From assembly GCA_964580815.1 (NCBI GenBank), contig CAZOLY010000002.1, forward strand, positions 1-46,500: a stretch of DNA of 46,500 nucleotides, given 5' to 3'. The stretch comes from G020354785 sp964580815. Its GTDB lineage: Bacteria; Bacteroidota; Bacteroidia; Bacteroidales; UBA10428. Below the pieces are notes generated by a model. That model worked only from the letters and a program-made list of their open reading frames with translations. It did no database searches and was not told where the DNA came from. The position numbers and the translations under genes are program-made. Positions 1 to 9,171 of this stretch are shown here, piece by piece. Position 1 is the stretch's first letter; each line of letters begins with the position of its first letter.

Positions 1-1
1 T

Positions 2-859
2 TTTTGCAGATTTTCTCCTTACGAAACGGACGGCCGTAAAGATGATACATCAAATTACCAGGCATGGATATCATTTGAAGAGTCGAAATACTCATATGGC
101 AACACAAAGCATTTCACCCAGTGCCGCATTTTTTACGGGTATAATAATGCCCCGTTTATAAATGAGATTTACCAGGATAATATGCTGGTTGATGCAGACC
201 TCATTGCACAAACACATAGATTAAATGTTATTAAGTGGACCTTTGATGAACCCCAGTCTTCCATAACATTAAAGTTTAAAGGCAGCTACAGTCCTGAAAT
301 TTACGCTATAGCACTTGACAGCAAATCGGGAGTAGCTGTCGACAATGTCGCCATGAGGGGATGTTCAGGAACAGTATTCACAAAAATTGACAGCGATCTG
401 CTTCAGGAGATGTATAAATTATTAAACGTTAAATTAATTATTCTGCAGTTTGGAGGTAATGTAGTGCCTTACATCGCTGAAAATTACAAATTTTACGAAG
501 ATTGGTTTTACAGCCAGCTGATAAAATTAAAACAGGTATGCCCTGATGTTTCGATAATTGTAATTGGCCTTGCAGACATGTCAGTTAAGGAAAAGGACAG
601 GTATGTAACCTATCCGAATCTTAATAAAGTGAGGCATGCAATGAAAAGTGCTACATTCAGAGCCGGGGCAGCATACTGGGATATGTACCAGGCAATGGGA
701 GGAAAGAATTCAATGCCAAGCTGGGTATTTGCCGATCCGCCCCTGGCTGCAAAAGACTTTGTCCATTTTAATCCCAGGGGGGCAAGGATAATAGCACAGA
801 TGTTCTATAATTCATTTATCTATGAATATGACAAGTATGAGAAGATGGGAATAAAATAA
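2..859 (+). CDS. SGNH/GDSL-type hydrolase, 5'-truncated by window edge
   Basis: The reading frame is open from base 2, so the gene starts upstream and about 285 C-terminal residues are present; the in-frame ATG at 182 is internal. SGNH blocks are visible: a glycine-containing block II in the AMRGCSGT segment, block III as FGGN (an oxyanion-hole type Gly/Asn), and block V as DFVHF with Asp at 755-757 and His at 763-765, the usual catalytic Asp-x-x-His pair. The nucleophile Ser block should lie upstream of the window. SGNH proteins of this kind add or remove acyl groups, often O-acetyl, on extracytoplasmic glycans. It sits 81 bases before a second SGNH gene and then an MBOAT acyltransferase on the same strand, which supports a role in polysaccharide O-acylation. 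Family assignment is firm; substrate is inferred. Confidence 0.8.
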   Translation, partial: FCRFSPYETDGRKDDTSNYQAWISFEESKYSYGNTKHFTQCRIFYGYNNAPFINEIYQDNMLVDADLIAQTHRLNVIKWTFDEPQSSITLKFKGSYSPEIYAIALDSKSGVAVDNVAMRGCSGTVFTKIDSDLLQEMYKLLNVKLIILQFGGNVVPYIAENYKFYEDWFYSQLIKLKQVCPDVSIIVIGLADMSVKEKDRYVTYPNLNKVRHAMKSATFRAGAAYWDMYQAMGGKNSMPSWVFADPPLAAKDFVHFNPRGARIIAQMFYNSFIYEYDKYEKMGIK

Positions 860-940
860 TATATGTTTCATCTTCCATGATTTAAATATTTCTGCGGATT
901 TGCATAATGTAATTAATGCTATTTAAGGGAGTCAGTATTT

Positions 941-2203
941 ATGATAAGAAAGAGCATCTTTTTACTTCCGGTATTATTTACCCTTATTAAAACAGTATCT
1001 TATTCACAGCAGGAATATTATCCGTTTGAAATCACAAAATACAGTTTCATAAGATATGATAAAAACAATTTCATATTCTTTAATGACAGCTCCTCATTTG
1101 AAAGAATTCTTAATATATATGACAGTCTTATTATCTATGGTAAGGGGCGATTAAGAATTGTGCATATCGGCGGTTCCCACGTCCAGGCAGACGTTTATAC
1201 AAATGAAATAAGGCGGCGGTTGCAAACATTTTATCCCGGACTGGCAGGGGCAAGGGGTTTTATCTTTCCTTACAGGGTAGCAAAGACTAATAATCCTTCA
1301 AATTTTAAAGTCACCTATAACGGCTTGTGGGACTATTGTAAAAGTACGCAGCGCGATAAAAACTGTATATTGGGACTGTCAGGTTATTCCATCTCCGCAT
1401 ACAGTCCGGATGCCTCAATACATATTACCTTAAATACCGATAGCCTGATTCATTACGACTTTAATAAAGTTAAAATATATCATAATCATGATAGCAGCAG
1501 CTTTGAACTAATACCGGATAATCCCGGCAATATTAATGAAGTGAAAGTAAATGATACTTCGGGTTATACCGAGTATGAATTCAATAATTACATTGATGAA
1601 CTCACGCTTTGCTTCATCAAAGCAGACAGCATACAAGATCATTTCACATTATACGGACTTAGTTTTGAAAACGATGATCCGGGGATTATTTATGATGCAG
1701 TGGGCGTGAATGGTGCCAAGCTGGATTCCTATCTGGGATGCAGCCTTTTTTCACGGCATTTGTCATCTCTTGATCCCGACCTTGTAATAATATCACTTGG
1801 CACAAATGACGGCTATACAAGAAAGCTGAACACCGATTTATATAAAAAAAATTACCTTATGTTACTGGAATTAATAGAACATGCAGCACCGCAGGCTGCA
1901 ATTTTACTGACAGTACCAAATGACAGCTACCTTTATAACAGATATATAAACAGAAATACAGAAAAAATGAAAAATATTATTTTTGATATTGCCAGAGATA
2001 ATAATTATGGGGTATGGGATTTTTATACAATCATGGGAGGACTTAATTCCTCATATGCATGGTACTTAAACGGACTGATGAGCAGGGACAAGATACATTT
2101 TAACAGGAATGGTTACCTCTTTAAGGGTGATTTATTCTTTAACGCGTTTTTAAAAGCATATGAAAACCATATAGATAAAAATTTAAATAATGATCATCAT
2201 TAA
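941..2203 (+). CDS. Secreted SGNH-family hydrolase/acyltransferase
   Basis: A 420-residue protein with an N-terminal signal peptide (about residues 1-22, hydrophobic core then YSQQ). All SGNH landmarks are visible: block I IGGSH with Ser79, block III GTNDG with Asn289, and block V DKIH with Asp383 and His386, giving a complete Ser/Asp/His triad. About 200 residues separate blocks I and III, so there is an inserted, probably beta-rich, domain as in two-domain GDSL esterases. It lies between another SGNH gene and an MBOAT gene on the same strand (81- and 62-base gaps). In alginate and peptidoglycan O-acetylation systems, MBOAT proteins pass acyl groups to periplasmic SGNH partners; this gene is a good candidate for that partner. 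It could instead be an independent esterase. Confidence 0.82.
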   Translation: MIRKSIFLLPVLFTLIKTVSYSQQEYYPFEITKYSFIRYDKNNFIFFNDSSSFERILNIYDSLIIYGKGRLRIVHIGGSHVQADVYTNEIRRRLQTFYPGLAGARGFIFPYRVAKTNNPSNFKVTYNGLWDYCKSTQRDKNCILGLSGYSISAYSPDASIHITLNTDSLIHYDFNKVKIYHNHDSSSFELIPDNPGNINEVKVNDTSGYTEYEFNNYIDELTLCFIKADSIQDHFTLYGLSFENDDPGIIYDAVGVNGAKLDSYLGCSLFSRHLSSLDPDLVIISLGTNDGYTRKLNTDLYKKNYLMLLELIEHAAPQAAILLTVPNDSYLYNRYINRNTEKMKNIIFDIARDNNYGVWDFYTIMGGLNSSYAWYLNGLMSRDKIHFNRNGYLFKGDLFFNAFLKAYENHIDKNLNNDHH

Positions 2204-2265
2204 AAACGGAAATACCTAATTTAAAGCCTGCAGCTCAAATCCTGCTTGTTTAATAAAATAACCGG

Positions 2266-4455
2266 ATGGAAATCTTAAAGAACATATTTCTCTATGATCA
2301 GGAATCACCGTTGCTTTTCACCCGCCTGTACTTCTGGGGTTTCTATGCTGTTGTTCTCGCCATATATTCTCTTATTTATAAAAAAAATGCCCTGAGGAAC
2401 GCTTATCTCTTCCTGGTAAGTTTGTTCTTTTACTATAAAACAGGAGGCCTCTTTTTCTTTATTCTCCTTTTTTCCACTACATCTAACTTTTTCATAGGTA
2501 AAGCAATATATCAAACCCGCTACCCGCTGGCAAAGAAATTGTATGTGGCTTTAAGTGTTTTGCTGAACCTTGGCGTGCTGGCTTTTTTCAAGTATGACTA
2601 TTTTTTTACCGAGACCATCAATGATGTTTTCAGTACTAATCTTGAAGTTGTCACTCATGCAGCCAAGTGGTCGAATGCTTTGCTGGGCACACATTTTGAC
2701 CTTGGCAAAATACTTCCCCCTGTAGGCATCTCATTTTTTACTTTCCAGACAATAAGTTATACCGTCGATGTATACCTCGAAAAAGTCAAGCCTGTTAAAA
2801 GTATAGCTGACTTTGGATTTTATGTTTCATTCTTTCCCCAGCTTGTTGCCGGACCAATTGTCAGGGCATCACAGTTCATTCCCCAGCTTTATAAGAAATA
2901 TACTTTATCTAAATATGAATTCGGGCTTGGTTTGTATCTTATCCTGAAAGGACTGACAAAAAAAATGTTTGTCGGCGATTTCATCGCAGTAAACCTCATT
3001 GACAGGGTATTTGCCGATCCGATAACATATACGGGTTTTGAAAATCTTATAGCCCTCTACGGATACTCCATACAGGTTTATTGTGATTTTTCAGGATATA
3101 CTGACATAGCCATTGGCGTAGCACTCCTGCTGGGCTTCTACCTGCCCAAAAATTTTAACTCCCCCTACAAGGCTGAGAATTGTGGTGAATTCTGGAAGCG
3201 TTGGCATATTTCACTTTCGTCATGGCTTAAGGACTACCTGTATATACCAATGGGAGGAAACAGGAGAGGCTCACTTTTCACTTACCTCAGCCTCTCATCA
3301 ATACTTATTTTTGTTATTCTTCTTGCAGGCAAGCTGTGGCTGGCTCCACTATTTGTTGCCATAATTCTGTTCATCTGGATGCTGACAAGAATCTTTCCCG
3401 GCCTGCGTTTAACTATAAGTACCAATATCAATATAATGATGACAATGCTTCTGGGAGGACTGTGGCACGGCTCCAGCTGGATGTTCGTAATATGGGGAGG
3501 GCTGAACGGAATTGGCGTTGTCGTATATAAGTTCTGGAAGAGAAATTCGCAAATTGGACGATGGATAATATTTTCTGTACTTAATTTCACTGCTTTGTTA
3601 ACCTTCCTGCTAAATAAACTAAATATCGCGTCTGAACCGGGCGGAACATTCATGAATAACATAATATCCATATGGTCTAAATCATACAGTGTCATTATAT
3701 GGATAGCCCTGAATGTAATATGGTTTATCAGCTATTTTGTATGGAAAATTAAATGGGCAGCTGAAAAAGGAAACTCACAAATATATCTTAACCCGGCAGT
3801 GAGCATATTCCTTTTATCCGCACTCTCAATTGCAGTAACTTATATAACCGGCTTGAATAATGCATATAATCCTTATTTATTAATTGGATTTTTCATTATC
3901 CTGGGAGCTTCAGGGTATTATATTTTTAGTTTCAGTATATTACGTAAATGGGGATTGATACCATTGCTGGCAAGCTTAACAGGAGTAATTATAACAATGG
4001 CCTCAGGTAGTCATTCAGCTCCTGTTATCCTCTGGTTAACTGTTACATTCTTCTGGATTCTATGCTGGCTGCTTCATGTTATAAAAAATCAAACCGAAAC
4101 GCCCTTTTTAGTCCATTTCTGGGGTATTTTTCTGACTTTTAATTTTATAACCTTTACAAGAATCTGGTTTAGAGGCGAATCAATAAAAGGCACTTACGAC
4201 CTGCTTACACAGGTTAGTTCAAGTTTTAATTTAAATATGGCGCCTCAAATGATATCAAGCTACTGGAAAGTACTTGTCATTATGATTTTCGCATTATTTG
4301 TACACTGGATACCGGAAAACACAAAGGTCAAGTACAGAGACTGGTTTATTAATACACCTATCTGGTTAAAAATGATCATCTGCACCGTCGTTGTGTTTAT
4401 CATTTACCAGTCCCTCTCGGCAGACCTTCAGCCTTTCATCTACTTCCAGTTCTGA
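2266..4455 (+). CDS. MBOAT-family membrane O-acyltransferase (AlgI/DltB-like), enlarged form
   Basis: A 729-residue polytopic membrane protein. The MBOAT signature is clear: CGEFWKRWHISLSSWL (residues 306-321, His314) followed by LLGGLWHGSSW with the invariant active-site His401, and the family-typical C-terminus ending in FIYFQF. MBOAT proteins move acyl groups from a cytoplasmic donor across the membrane to glycans or teichoic acids. Usual bacterial members are about 470-500 residues; here extra hydrophobic segments lie between the two motifs (about 335-385) and especially after the His motif (about 430-620), before the conserved ITFTRIWFRG segment. The enlarged layout has no stop or obvious frameshift, so it looks like real insertions. 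Two SGNH genes directly upstream make an acyl-transfer cassette likely. Confidence 0.9.
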   Translation: MEILKNIFLYDQESPLLFTRLYFWGFYAVVLAIYSLIYKKNALRNAYLFLVSLFFYYKTGGLFFFILLFSTTSNFFIGKAIYQTRYPLAKKLYVALSVLLNLGVLAFFKYDYFFTETINDVFSTNLEVVTHAAKWSNALLGTHFDLGKILPPVGISFFTFQTISYTVDVYLEKVKPVKSIADFGFYVSFFPQLVAGPIVRASQFIPQLYKKYTLSKYEFGLGLYLILKGLTKKMFVGDFIAVNLIDRVFADPITYTGFENLIALYGYSIQVYCDFSGYTDIAIGVALLLGFYLPKNFNSPYKAENCGEFWKRWHISLSSWLKDYLYIPMGGNRRGSLFTYLSLSSILIFVILLAGKLWLAPLFVAIILFIWMLTRIFPGLRLTISTNINIMMTMLLGGLWHGSSWMFVIWGGLNGIGVVVYKFWKRNSQIGRWIIFSVLNFTALLTFLLNKLNIASEPGGTFMNNIISIWSKSYSVIIWIALNVIWFISYFVWKIKWAAEKGNSQIYLNPAVSIFLLSALSIAVTYITGLNNAYNPYLLIGFFIILGASGYYIFSFSILRKWGLIPLLASLTGVIITMASGSHSAPVILWLTVTFFWILCWLLHVIKNQTETPFLVHFWGIFLTFNFITFTRIWFRGESIKGTYDLLTQVSSSFNLNMAPQMISSYWKVLVIMIFALFVHWIPENTKVKYRDWFINTPIWLKMIICTVVVFIIYQSLSADLQPFIYFQF

Positions 4456-4608
4456 GTCTTCTCAAGTTATATTAACCTGTAATTCAACCCCTCTAAAATC
4501 AGCTAATATTACACGCCCCGAAAACATAAAACAATTTAAAATTATAATTTCATAAATATTAACATTTTAAAAAATTTATATCTTTACTTAAAAATAAAAC
4601 CCCGAAGA

Positions 4609-5073
4609 ATGAAGAAAATTATACTTTTCCTGACCATTATTAATATAATTGGCCTTTCTTCATGCAAGAAGGATGAAGAATTATCAAAAACACAGTTGCT
4701 ATGCCGCGCGCCCTGGATATTGTCCGCCAGCATTATTGATCCCCCTTATTTTTTTGAGGGTGTCGGATCAATTACGGATTATTTTGCTGTTCTTGCACCC
4801 TGCCGAAAAGATGACTTATGGAACTTTAGCGATAATGGGAAATATACATATGAAGACGGGGCCATCAAGTGCAATGCCCTTGATCCTTCAATTCTGGACT
4901 ACGGCGACTGGTCATTTAATTCAGCTGAAACGGTTATTATAATAGATAATGGATATTATATGATTCAATATGATGTTTTGGAACTGACCAAACAGACATT
5001 AAAAGTCTCCAGCGTCATTAGCGATACATTAAACAATATTTATAACTGGACAGAAACCTATACTCACCAGTAA
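4609..5073 (+). CDS. Lipocalin-like lipoprotein, function unknown
   Basis: A 154-residue protein starting MKKIILFLTIINIIGLSSCKKDEE: a lipoprotein signal peptide with the lipobox LSSC and lipidated Cys19, followed by charged residues of the sort that favour surface or outer-membrane lipoproteins in this phylum. The mature part has the pattern of the small lipocalin-like domain common in Bacteroidota (an early W-L segment, a DDLWNFSDNGKYTY strand pair, a GDWSF strand and a terminal TETYT strand), suggesting an eight-strand beta-barrel. Two cysteines in the mature region could pair. It stands alone between the acyltransferase cassette and the Rossmann/MutS group. Ligand unknown. Confidence 0.7.
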   Translation: MKKIILFLTIINIIGLSSCKKDEELSKTQLLCRAPWILSASIIDPPYFFEGVGSITDYFAVLAPCRKDDLWNFSDNGKYTYEDGAIKCNALDPSILDYGDWSFNSAETVIIIDNGYYMIQYDVLELTKQTLKVSSVISDTLNNIYNWTETYTHQ

Positions 5074-5190
5074 TATAATTATAAAACTTGCTGTTCCAGG
5101 TATCTTTTAACCTGAATAATATCTTTCATCAGCTTTCCATAAGGAATAAGAGGAGAGATATTAAAGATTCTTTTCACTGTTGTCTGCAAT

Positions 5191-5967
5191 ATGAACAATT
5201 TTATACCAAAGAGTATTTTACGCAAAATGAATTACTTTTCTGATCAGAAAGGTATTTTAGGAAGATATATAAACGAGGAAGGAGCATGGGAAAATCACCT
5301 CGCAAAAACAAAAGAGTATATAATTAACTGCCTTAGGAATAAAAAGCCCGAATCAGTTGCAGTCCTCGGCAGCGGATGGCTACTGGACGTACCCCTGGAA
5401 TATATGGCTAAAAACATTAAAAGAGTCATGCTTCTTGATATTAGTCACCCCCCGCAAATAAAACATAAGATCAAAAAATTTGATAATATGGAACTAATTA
5501 TCAGGGACATCTCCGCTGGAGGAATATTATCAGTATACAACTATGTTAAAGAGTGCAAAAAAAACAGGACTAAGGGTGACTTGAATAAAATAGAATTGCA
5601 GGGTTTAAAATTTGCGCAGCAACCGGATTATATTATTTCATTGAATATACTGAATCAACTTGATATGTTACTTGCCGATTATTTAAAAAAATACGGGATC
5701 TATAACGACAATGAGCTCAATTATCTTCAAAAGAGGATACAAAAATTACATATCGATTCCCTGATCCCCGGCAGATCCTGCCTAATTACCGATTATGAAG
5801 AAGAAATCTATAATCAGGACGGAACACTCGACTTTAAGAGAGACCTTATCCTGACAGATCTGCCACGGCCAAAAAATAAAAAAAAATGGAAATGGTATTT
5901 TGATTCTTCCGGCAATTACTACCCTGGCAAAAAAGTTGTATTTAATGTTGTGGCCCTGGAACTGTAA
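5191..5967 (+). CDS. Rossmann-fold protein, possibly methyltransferase-like
   Basis: A 258-residue soluble protein with no signal peptide. I do not recognise a named family. Residues about 55-85 read as a Rossmann beta-alpha-beta: the strand SVAVLGSGWL, a helix, then the strand RVMLLDIS ending in Asp, the arrangement used by class I SAM methyltransferases to hold SAM. The later DYIISLNILNQLD segment is where a methyltransferase has its motif IV strand. A long charged helical stretch (about 110-200) interrupts the usual pattern. It is followed after 26 bases by a membrane MutS-family ATPase and then by a clear methyltransferase, so the three genes are probably cotranscribed. The methyltransferase-like reading is an inference; catalytic residues are not identified. 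Confidence 0.6.
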   Translation: MNNFIPKSILRKMNYFSDQKGILGRYINEEGAWENHLAKTKEYIINCLRNKKPESVAVLGSGWLLDVPLEYMAKNIKRVMLLDISHPPQIKHKIKKFDNMELIIRDISAGGILSVYNYVKECKKNRTKGDLNKIELQGLKFAQQPDYIISLNILNQLDMLLADYLKKYGIYNDNELNYLQKRIQKLHIDSLIPGRSCLITDYEEEIYNQDGTLDFKRDLILTDLPRPKNKKKWKWYFDSSGNYYPGKKVVFNVVALEL

Positions 5968-5993
5968 ATACGGGAAAATTAAAATATTTTAAA

Positions 5994-7790
5994 ATGAAGG
6001 AAAAATTTTATAAGGAAAGAGTTAAAAATTTAAATGCCGGTCTTGACTCCGTTGTTAAGGTCATAAACTTACTGTCATTTGCCAGGCTGGTTACATTTAC
6101 CATGGCGATAGTCATACTTGTTTATGTTCTTAAGTTTTCCATAATACTGGCAGTAACTGGCTGTGTCATTATCCTGTTTGCCTTCGGTATCGAGGTAAGA
6201 GGTTTTATTAAAAAGAATAAAACAAAAAATCATATTAAAAGCTTAATTGACATAAACAATAATGAAATAGATGCCCTTAATTACAAATATGAACAGTTTG
6301 GTAGCGGCAATGAATATATCAGCACCTCACATCCTTATAGCTTTGACCTGGATATTTTTGGTAATGGCTCTCTTTTTCAATTCTTAAACAGAACATCCAC
6401 CAGGGCCGGCAGCGATAAACTGGCACTGTGGCTCAATACTCCCGGTACGACGCGGGAACAAATTATCAGCAGGCAGGAGTCCGTGAAAGAACTATCCGCC
6501 ATGATAGACTGCAGGCAGGACTTTTTTGCGGCAGGGAAACAATATAATGAATCTGAAGCTGACATGAATCTAATAAATGAATGGCTCATTGAACCACCCT
6601 GTTACAACAATAAAATAATTTTTAAAATACTTACTTTGATTCTGCCTCTATTTACCGTTTCAGCGTTGATTGCAGGTATAATTATTCCCGTATTTATTGA
6701 TTTTTTTATTCTTTTGTTCCTGTTGCAGCTTTTAATAACAGCACTAAGGTTGAGATATAATAACGCTATTCACTCAATAATAGGCAAAAGAGTTGAGATT
6801 CTAAGAAAATTTGACAGGCTTTTTGCCTGCATCGAAAATGAAGAATTCAAATCCGGGATACTGCTGGGCCTGCAGAATAAACTCAGATACGGTCATACTT
6901 CAGCCCACAAAAGTATTAACAGACTTGCAGCTGTTGTCTCGGCATTTGATAACCGCCTTAACCTGCTGGCCGGAGTCCTGCTTAACGGTTTCCTGCTATG
7001 GGATATTCAGTGCATTATCCGGCTGGAAAAATGGAAGCTTAAATACAGCGATAAAATTTCCAAATGGTTTGATGTAATGGCAGAGTTTGATGCCCTGTCA
7101 AGCCTGGCAAATTTTCATTTTAACTTTCCGGGCCATATTTTCCCATCCCCTGCAACTGACATTATTATCAGTGCCAAAGATATGGGCCATCCCTTAATTG
7201 ACTCCCGTGAAAGGATAACAAACGATTTCTCAATTTCGAATAAAACTGAGTTTGTGATTATCACAGGAGCCAATATGGCTGGCAAAAGCACATTTCTCAG
7301 GACCTTAGGTGTTAATCTCGTACTTGCAATGTGTGGCTCCCCAGTATGTGCATCAAAATTCGATTTCAAAGTCTTTAAGCTTTTTACAAGTATGAGGACA
7401 AGTGATTCACTTCAAAAACATGAATCCTATTTTTATGCCGAATTGAAACGCCTTAAAGAGTTAATTGAGAAACTTGAAAGGAAAGAAGATATATTTATCC
7501 TTCTTGATGAAATTCTTAAAGGGACCAATTCTGCGGATAAACAAAAAGGTTCAAAAGCAATACTCAAAAAACTTATAAACCTGAAAGGAACCGGGGTTAT
7601 CGCGACCCACGATATGGAACTGGCAAAATATGAGAAAAAATTCCCTGCAAACATTAAAAATAAATGCTTCGAAGTGGAAATTAACGGTGCAGAAATATTG
7701 TTTGATTACAAACTGACTGATGGTATTACAAAAAAGATGAATGCTACATTACTAATGAAGCAGATGGGAATACTTAATGAATATTCTTAA
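5994..7790 (+). CDS. Membrane-anchored MutS-family ATPase
   Basis: A 598-residue protein whose C-terminal third is a MutS domain V ATPase: Walker A GANMAGKST (Lys431), the MutS-typical TSMRTSDSLQKHESYFYAE segment, Walker B FILLDEILKGTNS, and the switch ATHDMEL. The middle has the MutS core region (lever/clamp-like, including FGNGSLFQFLNRTSTRAGS near 120-140). It lacks the N-terminal mismatch-reading domain, and two hydrophobic blocks (about residues 28-70 and 205-247) look like transmembrane hairpins. This is a Bacteroidota-type MutS relative, not the canonical mismatch sensor. It is 26 bases after a Rossmann gene and 2 bases before a methyltransferase gene. Its DNA or other substrate is unknown; a role at the membrane is inferred from the hydrophobic segments. 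Confidence 0.85.
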   Translation: MKEKFYKERVKNLNAGLDSVVKVINLLSFARLVTFTMAIVILVYVLKFSIILAVTGCVIILFAFGIEVRGFIKKNKTKNHIKSLIDINNNEIDALNYKYEQFGSGNEYISTSHPYSFDLDIFGNGSLFQFLNRTSTRAGSDKLALWLNTPGTTREQIISRQESVKELSAMIDCRQDFFAAGKQYNESEADMNLINEWLIEPPCYNNKIIFKILTLILPLFTVSALIAGIIIPVFIDFFILLFLLQLLITALRLRYNNAIHSIIGKRVEILRKFDRLFACIENEEFKSGILLGLQNKLRYGHTSAHKSINRLAAVVSAFDNRLNLLAGVLLNGFLLWDIQCIIRLEKWKLKYSDKISKWFDVMAEFDALSSLANFHFNFPGHIFPSPATDIIISAKDMGHPLIDSRERITNDFSISNKTEFVIITGANMAGKSTFLRTLGVNLVLAMCGSPVCASKFDFKVFKLFTSMRTSDSLQKHESYFYAELKRLKELIEKLERKEDIFILLDEILKGTNSADKQKGSKAILKKLINLKGTGVIATHDMELAKYEKKFPANIKNKCFEVEINGAEILFDYKLTDGITKKMNATLLMKQMGILNEYS

Positions 7791-7792
7791 AA

Positions 7793-8581
7793 ATGGGTAA
7801 AAATATTTATATACACGGGACAGAAGGTGATGAACAGGATCGTCTGGCTACTCTCAACAGTATGACTAACAAATCGTTTATTAGTTTTCTCAAACTTCGG
7901 ACCACAGACAAGGTTCTTGAGGTTGGGAGCGGACTCGGACTGCTGGCAAAGGAAGTAGCACATAAAATACCGCAGGGACAGGTAACAGGACTCGAAAAAT
8001 CGGCAGACCAGCTGAAAAAATGTACCTCCGGTTTGCCAAACCTTGCCTTTGTAAAGGGCGATGCCCATAATATGCCCTTTAAAAATAATTCCTTTGATGT
8101 TGTATATTGCCGTTATATACTTGAACACGTAGCTAATCCTCTTAAGGTGCTTAATGAGGTGTGGCGTGTATTGACAAACGGAGGCAGGCTGTTTGTCCAG
8201 GAAAATAACATCCTGGCAATTGAAATGTATCCCGAATGTCCCTATTTTAAAAAAGCATGGCAGAAATTTGCCCTCCTTCAGTATGAACTTGGAGGTGATG
8301 CCCTTATAGGTAAAAAACTCTATTCATTATTAAAAAAAAGTAACTTTAAAAAAATCGAGTTGACCCCCGCCCCCGAATTTCATTATTATGACCTTGGAAC
8401 TTTCATCCCGTGGGTCGAAAATCTTATTGGAAATATTGAAGGAGCCCGAAAAAAACTGATCGATTATAATCTTTTAACTGAAGAAGAAATAAGTGAAGCA
8501 ATTAATGAATTAAGAGATTTTATAACCCTCGAAGATGCCAGCACCTATTTTTACTGGAACAGGGCCACGGCCTACAAATAA
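7793..8581 (+). CDS. Class I SAM-dependent methyltransferase
   Basis: A 262-residue cytoplasmic protein with a standard methyltransferase fold: motif I VLEVGSGLGLL (about residues 38-48), an acidic motif II in VTGLEKS, the DAHNMPF segment, motif IV SFDVVYCRYILEHV and the post-motif LRVL-like LNEVWRVLTNGGRLFV. It resembles the UbiE/Methyltransf_11 group but has its own C-terminal cap (about 150-262) including an FHYYDLGTF stretch, where substrate specificity would lie. It begins 2 bases after the stop of the membrane MutS gene, so translation is probably coupled. The substrate cannot be read from the sequence. Confidence 0.85.
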   Translation: MGKNIYIHGTEGDEQDRLATLNSMTNKSFISFLKLRTTDKVLEVGSGLGLLAKEVAHKIPQGQVTGLEKSADQLKKCTSGLPNLAFVKGDAHNMPFKNNSFDVVYCRYILEHVANPLKVLNEVWRVLTNGGRLFVQENNILAIEMYPECPYFKKAWQKFALLQYELGGDALIGKKLYSLLKKSNFKKIELTPAPEFHYYDLGTFIPWVENLIGNIEGARKKLIDYNLLTEEEISEAINELRDFITLEDASTYFYWNRATAYK

Positions 8582-8738
8582 TTTGGAAATATTAAAAAAA
8601 AAATGCTATTTTGGAATCTCAAGCTCTTCTTAAGCATGTGCATAATTCACTTTAACTGTAACAGGTACATAAATGTCAATTGATATAAAAGTTAAATAGA
8701 AAATCATTTTACAGTAATATAAATCTAAAAAACAAACT

Positions 8739-9089
8739 ATGGAATCAACAGTTAGCAGGGACAGCAAACCTCCCAAACCTCCGGCACCTCAAGGACAAAA
8801 TACTGGCAACACAACTTCTGATATATTAATATTTATTGTTATTGCATATATGCTTCTGGATGCATTGTTAATGTTCCTTTTAAATACATTTTATCCCAGG
8901 TGGTATGATTCCAAAGTAAGATACGCTTACTTTGCATTAAATGTCATTTGGGCTGCCGGTCCTGTTATTCTGGGTATTGCAGTCAGAAATAAAATACTTA
9001 AAATTATCGGAATTATAATGGGCGGGCTGTATGGAATATATATTATCGCAAGTAATATATCAAATATTATACACTACCTGAAATATTAA
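8739..9089 (+). CDS. Small membrane protein with Pro-rich N-terminus, unknown function
   Basis: A 116-residue protein I do not recognise. The first 27 residues are hydrophilic and proline-rich (SKPPKPPAPQGQ), followed by about three hydrophobic segments: ILIFIVIAYMLLDALLMFLL, YAYFALNVIWAAGPVILGIAV, and IIGIIMGGLYGIYIIASNI. The Pro-rich tail would face the cytoplasm or form a flexible linker. It stands alone: 157 bases separate it from the methyltransferase upstream and the next gene is on the opposite strand and convergent. Confidence 0.6.
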   Translation: MESTVSRDSKPPKPPAPQGQNTGNTTSDILIFIVIAYMLLDALLMFLLNTFYPRWYDSKVRYAYFALNVIWAAGPVILGIAVRNKILKIIGIIMGGLYGIYIIASNISNIIHYLKY

Positions 9090-9171
9090 GTGCACTGTAC
9101 AATATATCTTATTTCCGGCAGATGCTTTATTGTATTGTTGGAGGTATTACTATATGCCCGACTTTCTATTA

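Noticed and set aside
3282..3695. Open frame of 137 codons on the - strand
   Set aside because: It lies wholly inside the MBOAT gene, opposite the conserved motifs, and has no signal or recognisable domain.
5097..5114. Short hairpin CAGGT/ACCTG after the lipocalin-like gene
   Set aside because: Only five base pairs and no T tract afterwards, so a terminator is not supported.
7787..8128. Open frame of 113 codons on the - strand
   Set aside because: It is antisense to the start of a clear methyltransferase gene; its composition looks like the complement of that gene and nothing is recognisable.
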